Shown piece by piece: positions 1 to 11,789 of a stretch of DNA of 64,000 bases. The position numbers and the translations under genes are program-made. How positions within the stretch are numbered: the stretch's first letter is position 1; each line of letters starts with the position of its first letter. Source of the stretch: Porites lobata (Eukaryota; Cnidaria; Anthozoa; Scleractinia; Poritidae); assembly GCA_942486035.1 (NCBI GenBank), contig CALNXK010000008.1, forward strand, positions 6,090,001-6,154,000. The letters are read 5' to 3'. The notes under the pieces are model-generated. The model searched no databases and was not told the DNA's origin. It worked only from the letters and a program-made list of their open reading frames with translations.

Positions 1-1039
1 AGAAGAGCAAAGAAAATTTTTTTCCCGTCTGCTTGTATTAGTTGAAACTTACCTGGTTTGACAGCGAGCCGTCGCGATTAAGTTATACATATGCAATTTC
101 CAAAACGACCAAATATTTTATTAACCTTGCTTAAAAGTTTGCTTTTTCAAATAATGCACTAATCAGGAGTCACCTGGTGGTGGGGAGAACATGCGCTGGC
201 ATGGCAGGGGATTTGGTGAGTTTTGTTGGCAATTTTTAGACTGGGATGGGGGAATTGATTTTGCACTTTTTAGCAGGATCCCCAGGGAAAATCCTGAGGG
301 ATTTGTGGGGCTGTCAACCCCCCACATCTTCAAATGTTGATAACTCAGTGATAGGGAAGGGATGACAGATGATGTCATAATGCACGATACATGGCATCAT
401 TTGTGCAAATAATACTGGTTGACTCTGATCGTCACGAATTTGCGGTGACACAATACGCACAAAAAAGATGTTGGCACTGACATTTGACCTGATTGGTTTA
501 CTTAATTCCCACCAATCATATAATTATATAACAACGCCAACCGGAGTTTATGTGGAAACATATTCAATGTTAACATTAAAATAGCTCAGAAAATGCCAAA
601 CAGTTGAAATTTTATTGTCGGATGTTGAACTCGTCTACTGAAAAAATGGCAGACTTCAGCGATTATCCAGGATATTTCATGCTCTACTGGACACCGGGAG
701 GTATGGTTCAAAATCCCTGGCGTAGAGTCCTTAGGAATGAAGCTTTAGTTTATAATTGATATTTTTTTCAGAACAGCTGTTTTACGGAAATTATTCGACA
801 TTAGATTCTCATACAAACACTGTAATTTCTCAGACGTTTGTCTACTCGTCAAGATGGCGTCGAAACCCGTGACAAGAGCTGTTGAAAGGGAAATGAGGCA
901 ATGAGGAAGAAAATTTATGAATTTCAAAAACTTAAGCTATATAAAGAAACAAAACAAAACTATACTAACTAAAAATAAGACTAAACGTGAAGGAAAAGAA
1001 CAAAAAGAAAAGAAGAGAAGAAAAAAAAACGGGTTTTGG

Positions 1040-1106
1040 AAGGAATCGAACTCAGGACCTTCTGCACGCCAGTCAAATTCGTTACTACTACGCCACGTGA
1101 AACACA
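1040..1106 (-). repeat. tRNA-derived SINE / tRNA-like remnant
   Basis: Read on the minus strand the segment carries an A-box-like stretch (TGGCGTAGTAGTAACGA) and, about 40 bases downstream, a B-box-like stretch (GAGTTCGATTCC). This is the internal RNA polymerase III promoter layout of a tRNA. The acceptor and T stems do not pair well, so it is not a working tRNA. The A-rich DNA at about 1000-1030 lies on its 3' side in that orientation, as in a SINE tail. A degenerate tRNA pseudogene is the alternative. Confidence 0.5.
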
Positions 1107-1707
1107 TTTTGGAATAGTTGATAACTCGTCAAACTATTGTATGACGTCATGGCGGACACCATCGGATATAGATGGGCGCTGCGAGTGCAGCTCGCTAGGA
1201 TCCACGCAAGGTCCACGCTTTGCGCGTGACGAGATTATAAACTCACTTTGCTCTGCAAGGAATAAAACCCACTCAACCCATCCTGATCCGCGGGCCTCAT
1301 TCAACGGATTGCACTGAGACTATAAATGGATGAACTAATTTATTGTCAACGTAAATTAAAACTCATTTTGCTACAAATTAGAAATCTTATGTTTAAAAAT
1401 TTTTTCCCATTGTTTCTTTTTCTTTTTTTCTTTTTTTCTTTAACTTAAAGGAATTTAAGTTTGTTTGCATTTGGAACCTTGGAAAGTTTAAAATTACCCA
1501 CATGTTGGGTTCATCCTTACATGCTTTAAAAATATGCATTAAAATGGATCAAACGGTTGAAATGGCAGATTTTTCACCATAATATGAGTTGAAGATTCGC
1601 TCGATTTCACTATTTGTCTCACCCATGACTAACATATTGTCATGGAAAAAATTGTCCTCTCCTTGACTCCCCAAAAATTCGTGCCTAAACTATAGCAAAA
1701 TGCTTTT

Positions 1708-1800
1708 CACAGCCTTTTTTTTTTCGCTTTATTGACAATAATAACAAAGAAAAAAAAAGTACAACAGAATAACAACAGCAACCCTATACAATACTAAAAT
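1708..1800 (-). repeat. Retroposon 3' tail (AATAAA plus oligo-A), minus strand
   Basis: On the minus strand a short T-rich sequence leads into AATAAAGCG and then a run of ten A residues. This is the usual look of a polyadenylated retrotransposed 3' end (LINE, SINE or processed transcript). No coding sequence is recognisable upstream of it, so the source cannot be named. Confidence 0.35.
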
Positions 1801-2183
1801 TTAAGAGTTGTAACGTGAGCTATGAATTGTAACATGTTCGATAAGTTATAAACAACAACCATTTATTTTCTGTCTGTGGTTGTTTTATACCACATACAGA
1901 GTTGTTGACTAACTAGGAATAGGTTTTACGCACTTTGGGGGCGGTCACACAGGAAAACTAAAACGTAAGATAAAATCAGCCCTTGGGCAAAAGACTGAAA
2001 AAAAACTAAACACACTATGAAATACAATAGCTCGTGTAAACTTGTTTGCATCTGGGTTATCGTGCTGTTTGTTCAAGTGATTCATCTCAATGCACAGTTG
2101 AAATCAATTAAAGCTTTATGATTCGTTCATATTATATTTTTTCTTCCCCATTACATTTAGAGTGTACGTGACACCTCTTGTAA

Positions 2184-2209
2184 AAATATATATATATATA
2201 TATATATAT
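2184..2209. repeat. (TA)n microsatellite
   Basis: About 13 uninterrupted TA dinucleotides. Confidence 0.9.
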
Positions 2210-2687
2210 GGGTCATATACATGTCATGTGAAGTTTCAAGTTAAATCGATAACAGAGTTTTTCAAGCTATCGTTATCATTGGCTTGAAGTTTACACCTCC
2301 CTAAAAAGTTATGTAATAATATTATTGATGAGAATTATCTTAAAGCAAGCTGTGAACTTTCAAAATATCAAACCACGCTGATACTTATTAATTGTGCCTA
2401 CTGATTGGGCGAAGACACAAGCAAGAAGCATGACAAGATCATGCTTGATTAATTGATGCGAAAGCGTTGTCAGTTAATAAATGTAGATGTAGATGTACAT
2501 TCACATATATGACAAAAGCTTAGCAAGATACAGATAAGAACAAAATCAAAAACTGAAAAAAACTGAAAATTAACAACATTAAACTAAAGTGAAAATTTCA
2601 GTAATGAAAATCTCACTAATGGGTGATCTTTTTAACTTCCTGAAGGTAATCTAGCCTTCACACATGTGATTTTGTTATCATGTTCAG

Positions 2688-2770
2688 GCAAGTTCAAGCT
2701 CAGGAAACAAGCAGCCATATTTATGTCTCCATATGATTCACCTGAAGAAGACACGTCATTTGAAGACAAG
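2688..2770 (+). CDS. Candidate internal coding exon 1 (unidentified protein)
   Basis: An 83-base segment is bordered by a TTCAG acceptor and a GTAATA donor. Only one of its frames gives an acidic/serine-rich hydrophilic peptide in a plausible style (begins KFKLRKQAAIF, ends DTSFEDK). It enters with one base carried from an earlier exon (phase 1) and leaves in phase 0. The next candidate exon, at 18066, starts in phase 0. No family is recognised. It could be a 5' exon of the Roco gene downstream or belong to a separate gene. Support is splice signals, open frame and phase agreement only. Confidence 0.45.
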
Positions 2771-4339
2771 GTAATATTGAGTCTCTATTTGTACCTTTTT
2801 GAACATGAACACAATAATTGCAATGAGGTGAAGGCTTGAGTCTTGTTACCAAGCTTAATGGCCTCAGTCAGCTCTGTGTGCCAGCTGGGTCCTTGTTTGC
2901 TTGGTTTTTGCAAACTATAATGTAATTAGACAATTTGCCTTGTAACCAGTAACCCGGAGTGAAAGTTGTATTCTTCTAATCATGAACGCACCATTTGTTC
3001 AAAAATGTATTAAACATATGGTCCAAAAGAAAGCACATGTCACTGTCCTCATATCTAAGGTCCTTTTCCTTGTTGTGCAGAATGCACTAAAATACATTTT
3101 ACAATAACTGAGCGAATCCTCGCGCGCTGATTGGTCTAGAGCCATGATCTATGAGAGTATAGAACATGGAAATGACGTAACATGTCACGCCGTGCGCACG
3201 AGATTTTTCGAGAAACTTCGCAGGAAACTAAACTTTACATGCAGCCGGGGCTAGCCTGCCCTCAAATGAAATTTCCTTCAGGGGGAGACTCCCCAGATGG
3301 AAAGGGTTGACTGACGCAAACTCAATAATAATGAGCTTTTTGCCTCATGAACGAGTGCTCCTTGTCTTTTATTGTATCATTTTTAATGATTTATTATTAC
3401 TGACAACTTACGTGCTTTAGTTTATCTAGGGAGCCCTGATACTATTCACTTTTACGGGATCAGTTTTGTATTAAAGGCTTCATAAAACTAAATGGATGCC
3501 TATTTCTTACAACTCACTATAAAAGAGATGCCTTGGACAACGGAGGGTTAAACAAAATTAATTAGTTTACTTAACTTTTGTTTATTGAAATTTGTGAAGA
3601 AAGAAATTACATACATACAAACAACAGCATGCTGACAGGAGATGAAAACAGGGCAGGAGCCCCCAATTGCATGACTTATTTCAACCCCTATAATGTCTTA
3701 ATCTATAAGGGAAAAACACTAAAATTGGGAGAAAAAAAAGGTATATATGTTGGAAGAAAGGGTTTGTGCAATAAGAGTGAGCTACAGTTGTAACCATGGC
3801 GGCCTAATATAGGAAGTTAACCTGGTCTTACAGTAAGCATGTAGCTAGAAAACGTTTAAACTGTTGAGCTCTAGTCGCGTGCTTAATAGAATGAGGGAGA
3901 ATATAAAATTCCAAGGCCAAACAGTCCTGGGGAAGTACAACTTAGTAAAAGTAACCCTGGTTGCAAAGGAGAGAAGACAGAAATTTGCAGGATCATAATT
4001 TGGAGTTACTGTATCGAGGTGCTGCAGGACCAAAAAAACGATAGAAATTTGCAGTAAGGAGACCAAACCCTAAGTTAAACAGGATAACTAAGTCATTTAT
4101 ATCTCTGTGCATCTCAGTCCAAGGGGAGTAAATCAAGTTGTTCTAGCCCAGCTTCCCCGGTGGGATAATTTAGTATGAACTTAGTTGTGTGGCGTTGAAT
4201 ATTTCCTTATAATGAAAAACTGTAATGTTTTACTGGTGAGTAAGAAGATCAAAGACAAGATGAGTGCTCTAAGATGGGTCTAACCATAGTTATTAGAGGA
4301 GACTGATTATGAAAAGCGGCAAACATCAATGATAAAAAC
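2771..4339. other. Intron-like non-coding stretch
   Basis: No exon or RNA gene is recognised. The part at about 3100-3330 (with a GCGCTGATTGGTC motif) resembles dispersed repeats but has no clear ends. Short ORFs at 3578-3793 and 3845-4066 have no motif support. Confidence 0.4.
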
Positions 4340-4560
4340 AACAGTGCTGCAGTTTATGTTGGAAGCACCCTGAAAGTGCACAATCCTTTGTTTTCTGTTG
4401 GCAAATTGTTACGGAATAAATTAATGCAACGTTTTTATTGGTCAATACAATCAAAATGATAGGAATTCGTTTGAACGTTGTGCACTTTCAGGTCCACAAA
4501 AACATACAACAAAGGAGTCTGACGGGTTTCATAACCATTCCACTCAATTAACTACGGTCT
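4340..4560. repeat. Dispersed repeat with inverted core, copy 1
   Basis: This block is clearly similar to 41921-42135, including the shared flank TTTATGTTGGAAGC. Its core is bounded by inverted copies of CCTGAAAGTGCACAA (about 4369 and 4493), giving a roughly 125-bp MITE-like unit. Similarity extends beyond the inverted ends, so the two copies belong to a larger repeat or to a segmental duplication. Confidence 0.6.
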
Positions 4561-4634
4561 AACTAACCACAATTACAGTAGCTTTCTAGTTGGAACCTCA
4601 GATATATCTTGACCACATACGTACTTCACTAGAC

Positions 4635-7600
4635 CATGGATAATAGAAAGACTGGATAGGAAACTGGCTGACGCGATCGGTTCCAACATAGTGGAAAAAT
4701 GTGACGTCACATTATCGAGAGCCATTCAACCTCATTCGACGTTTTGCGCGTCTTATGTTTCCTCGCATATTTCACTACCTCTGTCTTCGACTATACATAT
4801 TGGCCATGTTTTGGAGTAAAGGATGAAGAGGACTTGCTCTTGGAGAAAACAGTTAGATGGTACAAAACCGGTAGAGGCAAAAGACAGAGTAAATGATTAT
4901 TAAACTTGTGAGAGCGACGAATGCCTCCAGCGCCCGATAATTGCACCAAACGGGAAGCCTAACTACGTAAAAAGTATGCGAAAAGTTGCATGTATACAGC
5001 TACATAACACCTACAAAAAAGGCACAGCCTAATTTTCTTCAAACCACAAGAAAACCGGAAATAATTTTAACCCTTTTTATCACGGTTTTCACGATTTCTT
5101 TTCTGCTTTTATCGACAAGCTCAGCAAGTGTCAAATTTTATAAGTTAACAACCCTTGACAAAATGATTTTACTAGCGGTAAAAGTACCCAGCTCAAAAAA
5201 GCGTTTAATTTTACCTTCAATTTTATTTACGGACAACCAGTGACAAGAAGTCGTATTTGAAAAATATAAAAAAGCGGGGAAAAGCTCACAGCAGAGAGAG
5301 TAAATTTGCTTGCGGACCACCGTGGAAACGCCGTTTCTAAACTTTTTCAAATCAATTTTCATTGTGAAGCAAGTTGTTTTGTTATTTTCAGGTATAAATG
5401 TACAGTGACCCAAGGTACTTTTCAGTCAGGTCTTTGAAAAAGCGAACAGCAACGCTTTTAAAAATGTTATGTAAAACGGTTAATTGTTAACTACTTGCAA
5501 CTGGGAAGCAAACTCTCCTTGTTAATAATAGAACCTTCACTTCTTTTTCATTAGGAAACACTTGTCTTCCATAAGGCTTAATAAAACCTAGAAATGTCAT
5601 ATCTTTGAAATACTGTCCTTGTTTTAGGACGAAACAAAGTTTAAGTTTTTGTGTAGTGTTAATAATATGGATAGGGAATACTGTACATCACCTCTGAAAT
5701 AAACATAAACACTGTTCCCAAAGAAAAATAGAAGCTGCTTATAGATATAAAAAAAACCCAGTAACATCAGGGGTTATGGGGTTTTTGTTTAATCTGAGCC
5801 TGAGGTAAGTGGATGAGGGATTGAAAAAATATGACTGTCTGGTCACATTATCATGTTGTTGTAAACAAAATGCATCATTACCAGAAATTTAAGACAAAAT
5901 GGCGGACGCCCAGACTCGACCCAGACCTTCCGCTCTCTAAGAATGGCCGCCGATCGTTATAGAGAAATGTTTGGAGAAAATTGAAGAAGTGGAAATTTCA
6001 GATCTAAAGTAGCACACACGACATTTGCCGACCTCTAAATGTAAAGTGTACGTACCATATCATCATTTACGGTAGTTTTGGTCTCTCGAAAGTTCGCCAA
6101 CGGGCCGCAAACAACATATTTTACGAACGGCTGTTACAGTTCCTTGAGCTCTCTAATTCTTTCAAAAAAAGCTTAGAGGTGCCTACCTTCTCTCCACATT
6201 TTAGAACATTTCGTTGATGTGAATCCTTGGTGCCGACCTCTCTAATCATCGATCGATGTTCAAACTTTAAAACGTGATAAAAATCAGCCTTGATCCATTC
6301 CCCAAATGGCCGCAAAATTTGCGATAAAAGAGGTAAAAATACATCCATTTCTGCGATAAAAGCGGTACAAACCGCACCATTGCGCTTATTATTCCTTGTG
6401 AAAAGTAGGGTTTCTGTCTCCAGTTTGTTTTGATCGCCATCTTTACTTCATATATGATTATTTATTATACAGAATATCGCTGGCTAAGTGTACTGTGGGC
6501 CCTGATTTTTGAAAATTATTTTTTCTCTGCCAAGTCACTCATGAAACGAAGTTGTTTCTTCTCTCTAAAATCGTCATTCGAACAGGAGCCCGGACTCTAG
6601 TTTCCCCTTTTTCATTCTCCCTTGTATTGACTACCTCAAAAAAGAAATTAAATTGATTCAGATCCTTTGATAGTATGTCATTTCAGTCCTTGTTTTTTCA
6701 ACGTACTGCTTTCTTTATGCCCCCATCTTGATAATTTGAAATCGCGTGCCAAATACTTCGCGGGCGCAAAATGTCGCCGATTTCTGGTAATGCCCCAAAT
6801 AAGTACAGGTATATGTTTTATTAATTTGATTTAGAATATACCTTGGTAAGGTTTATCATCTACAGGTACTTTGCTGCTTTGGATCTCTAAAAAACCGAAT
6901 CAAGAGCCATAATGGGACGCTCTTGACCGAATACAATAATAGTGCTAATCATGTCCATCTTTGGTTTGAAAAACAATGTGATTCTGATATAGACCGTTTC
7001 AGGGAAGAACACTAACCAACTTAAACACATGACTCTGTAGATAATACAAGCATTGACCCTCAAACACAGTTAATTTGCCCCACTCACAAAGAAGTAATAA
7101 ATACACTTCAGAAGTGATAAATAAAGTTTCTCATCATAAATAATTTAGATGCCACCTTCTGGCTCTCATGCATGACAAAAGCAGCTTTGTTGCTGTTCAA
7201 TACAGAAAGATTGATTGATTTATGCCCTCTCAGAAGAGTACTTGACCACAATTTTACTGTCTTCATTGACTATGTGTGTTCAGCAAATCCTACAAGAAAG
7301 AAAAACAAAAGGAAATCTAAAACACTGTTTAAAAAAATAACAACAACACTTAGGAGCCTAAACGGAGGACAGAAATGTCAGTAGGTGTTTTCTTAAAAAA
7401 AAAAGGTTAAAGGCTTGTTTATAGTGGAAAGAGCACTTAGCTTGTCCAGCTAATTTACAGGCACTCCACTCAAATATTAGAAACAAATAATTCAAATATA
7501 ACAGAATAGGATTAAAAACCCCAACTGGCAGAAGGCAACCAGTTGGCTATTTACAAGCGTGGCCGAGAATTTGAACTCGGGACGACCGAGCACAAATCCA

Positions 7601-7945
7601 TTTTTTCAAAGACAAGGACAAATAACACAAAACAACAAAAAGAAGTGCTTACCTTGAAGGTTCAAGTGTGGCTTTGAAGGATCGCCATCGCCGTAAGACA
7701 ACAAACGAAGGCAAAAACACCCACCAAAATTAAAGTATCATTAAAAAATCCGCAAAAGAACAACATTCAGGCAAAGAAACCCTACATTTCGACTGGTTTG
7801 CGCCACATTTTCGCCATCGTTTCGTCACAAATCTCCACTATGATGGAACCATCCAACGCCATCTTGGAGCACGAACCAACCAATCGGCGATAAGAAACCA
7901 GCCCACGTGACATAAGTTTTCTATCCAGTCTTTCTATTATCCATG
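4635..7945. mobile_element. 3.3 kb non-autonomous DNA transposon with 31-bp TIRs
   Basis: The ends are inverted copies (4635-4665 and 7915-7945) starting CATGGATAATAGAAAGACTG with about one mismatch in 31 bases. The direct repeat ACTAGAC sits immediately outside both ends (4628-4634 and 7946-7952), a 7-bp target-site duplication. The interior has only short ORFs (longest about 90 codons) and no transposase motif, so the element would need a transposase in trans. A 7-bp duplication does not fit the common superfamilies (hAT 8, mariner 2, Mutator 9); Dada-type elements produce 6-7 bp, but that assignment is a guess. Confidence 0.75.
7490..7610 (-). repeat. tRNA-derived SINE-like fragment
   Basis: On the minus strand a B-box-like stretch (GAGTTCAAATTCTC) lies within a CTCGGTC... 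segment, followed by an inverted CCAACTGG / CCAGTTGG pair. This combination resembles cnidarian tRNA-derived SINEs. It lies inside the 3.3 kb DNA element. There is no complete cloverleaf. Confidence 0.45.
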
Positions 7946-7952
7946 ACTAGAC

Positions 7953-8549
7953 CGAGAAGTCTGTTGCTCATGGTGCACAGCTCCTCAATTGTTGGTCTTC
8001 ACATGACGTCACTAACATTCAAACTACAAAACTAGCGATCCTGCCGAGATTTTATTTTCACCATGTATTAGAGCAGCTGAAAACTAATTTTCGTACAAAT
8101 TTTCGCTTCAAAAGGGTACGCTAGAGTACGCTTGAATTTCTAAGCTTTTTTTTGACGCGGCATTTACATGACGGCCAAGAGAGTTGTCATGTAGATTAAA
8201 AAAATAACTTATTTCAAGGAATTTTGCTATCTTAACAGTTTTTGTTTTAGAAAAGGTATTCCTTTAATGTTTATGAGTTCCTTGAAGAATAAATTTACGC
8301 TTTTGTAGCAAAACTCGGTAACAGATGTTTCTGTTAGTTTCCGTCCGCCATGTTGGAGCCCATCCAGGTGGGCACCAACATGGCGTCTCGATACAAATCT
8401 CTATAAATTTAGGAAAACATTTCTTCGGATATCTCGTATACGAAATATTCCTCTGACCTGAATCTTGACGAGGGTCTTTGCATATTTACCTCCTTTCATT
8501 TCCCAGATTCTGGACTTTATCTATTGAACGGTTTTGCTTTTTATTTTGG

Positions 8550-8580
<31 letters not shown>

Positions 8581-9134
8581 GCAATATGTGAGTGGCCCAA
8601 GACAGCTGACCTGTCAAAGCCACTCCAAGGTCGGAGACTTCAGAAACAGACATACCGGTAGAAGTGTGTTGCAGTCCTCACCAGAATTTCTTTCTGGTCA
8701 TGAAAGTCACGCGCAAGTAGACTGTTCACAGTCCCCTATTTTCCCGCAAGATCGTCGAGATCGAGCGCTTTGCATTACGGGCTGCCGTCTTGCATGAGTG
8801 TCAAAACTACTTAGGGGGCGGGGGCGGGGGCAGTTTGGGAGGAAACGAGAAAAATAGAGGGACTGTAATAACATCACTACCATTCATTAATCACGAAACT
8901 CATTTAGCATCTATTTCGCGTGTTTACAAATATCTCCTTTCGAAACAGAGATTTTATACAGTGGGCCATTCCTCCAAATAAAATCGGCAAACATGCGCAG
9001 TTGAAACATTTTCCTAATCGAAGCGCTAAGCATGCTCGCTTCACCACAGATTAAAACGGTTAAACCTCCCAATAAAAAGCCAGGTATTTCTGACAGGTCC
9101 TCTCTTTTTGCATCGCCGTAGCGTTAAATTCCAA
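7953..9134. other. Repeat-rich non-coding stretch
   Basis: No gene is recognised. It contains a perfect hairpin at about 8349-8386, a segment near 8735-8785 that recurs inverted near 54960-55015 (GATCGTCGAGATC core) and a G-rich run near 8816-8840. ORFs 8534-8797 and 8790-8981 show no domain or splice support. Confidence 0.4.
8349..8386. repeat. Perfect hairpin with YY1-like arms
   Basis: GCCATGTTGG and CCAACATGGC form a 10-bp stem, followed inward by an A/A mismatch and a second perfect stem (GCCCA/TGGGC) with a 6-base loop. The arms contain the GCCATNTT core that YY1-type factors bind in animals. Whether anything binds here is unknown. Confidence 0.6.
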
Positions 9135-9228
9135 ATTTTGACTCCACTACACAACATTAACAGACAAAACGTAATGGCAAATAGGTTTATTTTGGGACGG
9201 CTTGGCGAGAACCAACCCTTCAAAGTAC
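9135..9228 (-). repeat. Split direct repeat Y2 of DIRS-like element
   Basis: It matches 11635-11727 almost base for base (starts ATTTTGACTCCACTAC, ends CAAAGTAC). This is the distal B-type repeat on the minus-strand reading. Confidence 0.8.
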
Positions 9229-9316
9229 TTATGTAAATACAATAATAGGTGATTACTGGTGAATACCTAATGTACAACACTCGTAAACTAGCTTTCACAA
9301 AAAGAAAAAACTCGTG

Positions 9317-10942
9317 CTACAAATGGTCGCTCTTGACCTGAATCACCCAGTTAAGAACGCAGGCTTAGTGCCAGTTAGGCTGCCAGTTATTCTGGGGAAA
9401 CTAATTAATAAAACTCTGACAGCATATAGCTGGCACAGGGAACAAGGTAGGAGCACAGAGGCTAAGCAAAAGGAAAAACTGCTATAACTGGTCGATCTCG
9501 ACCTAAATCCCCCAAATAAGCACGCAGGCTTAGTGCCAGTTAGGCTGGGGAAACTAATTACAGCTGATTTCATTGCTATGTATACACCCGGATTTTCAGA
9601 CATGATTCGACGGTCATGATTCGACCTGTCATGATTCGACACTAATCACGTGACGTATCGCTTCGCAGTACGTAAACGGTCGCGAAAATAATTGAGAGTT
9701 CTGCCGTGGGATCCGAAACAGTGAGAGAAAAATCTGGCTGGAAAGCTTAGCACTAAAGGACATAAGTGCAACGAAGCTAGAATCGCGACAAATGCGTTTT
9801 ACCTGAAGAGGAAAGCTTTGTTGCTTGGAAAGCAGCGACATCATACAGAAATTATGATAACATTTGATCAGGTGATAAACCTGGAGTTCGATTGCCGAGT
9901 CCAAATGTATTTCTGTAGGCGATTTCATAATGGACGAAATATTATCAACACGGCGAAAAGCGAAATAGTCCGACGGTTAATCGTTAGTCTTCTTCCGTAT
10001 GACAAGGTTTCGGTGATTTGCCGTTGGTGAATACCACCCGCAATTTACATGTAACAGTGATGCAAATTTAGTTAACAGGGAGGCAAATTTGTATTTCTTC
10101 AAGTTGGTACTTTTTCGTCCTTACTTGGCTTCTGCATGGTTAAAAAATAACAGGAAACCTTGACGTTTTGCCGAAGAAATCAACAGATAAATTGATCAGT
10201 CTGCCGTTGTGAAAGAATTTGCTGGAGGGTTTGAAAGTTTTGTTTTGTCGACCGTTGAAAAATATCACAATGTTCGATCCTCGACCTATGACCCTAGTAA
10301 GCACAAATAAAGAAAACCATACATAAAAGAAAGCAAAATTTGTTTTTTTTGGAAAAGGGTAAAATATGATATTTCCTTAAAGATCAAGGTAAAAGCCCAA
10401 AACAAGTTGAGAAAAGAGCCGAAAAACTTATTGATCGAGACGTCCACACGCCCGATAACATGTATTGCGATTAGATTGCGTGACTGTATGAGAAGCTGTT
10501 ATCCCGGAAAAGGAGAACAAATTATGGATCACAGTCCTCTTTTTCTGAATTAAAAGAGAAATATTCAAGCTATCATCAAAGTAACTTTCAGATTGTATGC
10601 TTTGATTCCTGTAGGATATTCAAGGTAAAATACTTTACTGCTTGGTAACCTCTCGGTCGAATCATGACGGTCGAATCATGACCGTCGAATCATGTCTAAA
10701 AATCAGGGTGTATACACCGCACTGAAATCAGCTGTAATAAAACTCTGACAACGCATAACTGGCACAGGGAACACGGCAGGAGCACAGAGGCTAAGCAAAA
10801 GAGAGATCTGCTACAACTGGTCGATCTCGACCTGATTCCCCCAAAGAAGCACGCAGGGGAAATTTAATAAAACTTTGATCAACGGATAACTGGGACCGGG
10901 AACACTTCAGAAGCACAGAGGCTGAGTGCGAGGAAAACTGGG
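9317..10942. repeat. Internal minisatellite (about 130-165 bp units), three units
   Basis: Three imperfect units share the segments GGTCGATCTCGACCT, GCACGCAGG, TAATAAAACT and GGAGCACAGAGGCTAAG. They are unit 1 about 9317-9481, unit 2 about 9482-9560 resuming at 10735-10810, and unit 3 about 10811-10942. Unit 2 is split by the 1174-bp TA-flanked insertion. The units lie between the X2 and Y2 repeats of the DIRS-like element. Confidence 0.7.
9561..10734. mobile_element. 1174-bp TA-duplicating inverted-repeat element
   Basis: Both ends begin CAGCTGATTTCA, and the inverted similarity extends about 78 bases. Each end contains about three copies of a TCATGATTCGAC motif, like repeated transposase-binding sites in mariner-type ends. 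It is flanked by TA on both sides (9559-9560, 10735-10736). The neighbouring minisatellite unit shows the empty site (CTAATTAATAAAAC at about 9406), which confirms precise TA duplication. Interior ORFs (9818-10030 plus, 9629-9928 minus) show no DDE transposase signature, so it is probably non-autonomous. Confidence 0.85.
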
Positions 10943-11449
10943 AATTATCTCCACTAATGTACCCAACAAGGCACGTAGCCCCTCCAATAACCAGTAAGGC
11001 TGCCATAAAAGGCTAGGGCAGGAAATTGAAAGTAAACAAATGGATAACGACCCTGGCTAGAAGTCTGTAACATTGCCTGCAACCTAACTGCATCAAACGA
11101 GACTTATGTCGCCTCCTAAAGAGTGGTTCCGGAACAGCTGACCTAGACATACATAGAAACTAAATATATCAGGTAAAGGAGCAGGTGCAATACGGAGATA
11201 ACTGTACAAGTACATAAAATAAGAAACGGGAAAAAACTGAAAACTAGCAGAGCTGAGCTACCGCTTACAAACTGAAGTAAATGCGGTCAGACGGAGGCCA
11301 GAAAAAACCTGCCCAATAAAACCGCGAAGGGAAAAAATGCGAGCAGGAAATCTGGGTAGGAACCAAGGCTCAAGCTCAAAGCCCTTCCTACGGGACTTTA
11401 CAATGTCATCGAGAATATGTTGCTTCTAAAGAAATATAAAACAAAAGTA

Positions 11450-11634
11450 AAGAAAAACCAAAGAGAGGGTGGTTCGTAAGCCTAGATGACGTACACGTGA
11501 TATACGCAGCCTTATATACCCCCGATATGGCTACCCATGGTGCACCCGACCTAGTACCCAGGCCCTGTTGTATCTCGTGCCGTCAAAATATTTATTTCTG
11601 TCTTCTTCCCGGGCTCATTCGTCAGAAATAACAT
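11450..11634 (-). repeat. Split direct repeat X2 of DIRS-like element
   Basis: 185 bp, near-identical to 15469-15653. It directly abuts the Y1 repeat at 11634/11635. Includes the stretch CTTATATACCCCCGATATGG. Confidence 0.85.
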
Positions 11635-11727
11635 ATTTTGACTCCACTACACAACATCAACAGACAAAACGTAATGGCAAATAAGTTTATTTGGGACGGC
11701 TTGGCGAGAACCAACCCTACAAAGTAC
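11635..11727 (-). repeat. Split direct repeat Y1 of DIRS-like element
   Basis: 93 bp, near-identical to 9135-9228. On the minus-strand reading it lies between the recombinase gene and repeat X2. Confidence 0.85.
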
Positions 11728-11789
11728 GTAGAGTGACAAAGTATTGGGCGAAATGACAAATGAAAGCTCCTAGGGCCCAAGAAACTGAA

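Larger units (their letters stand above)
1..2687. other. Non-coding flank before the first candidate exon
   Basis: I see no convincing coding exon here. The stretch holds an A-rich segment (about 935-1030), a tRNA-like SINE remnant (about 1040-1106), T-rich runs near 1410-1440, a minus-strand AATAAA plus oligo(A) retrotransposed tail near 1708-1760 and a TA microsatellite (2184-2209). Short ORFs are not supported by composition or motifs. A small ATG-initiated frame at 854-904 with a good start context (AAGATGG) stops after 16 codons. If the upstream-exon model is right, this is intron or 5' flank of the plus-strand gene. Confidence 0.5.
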
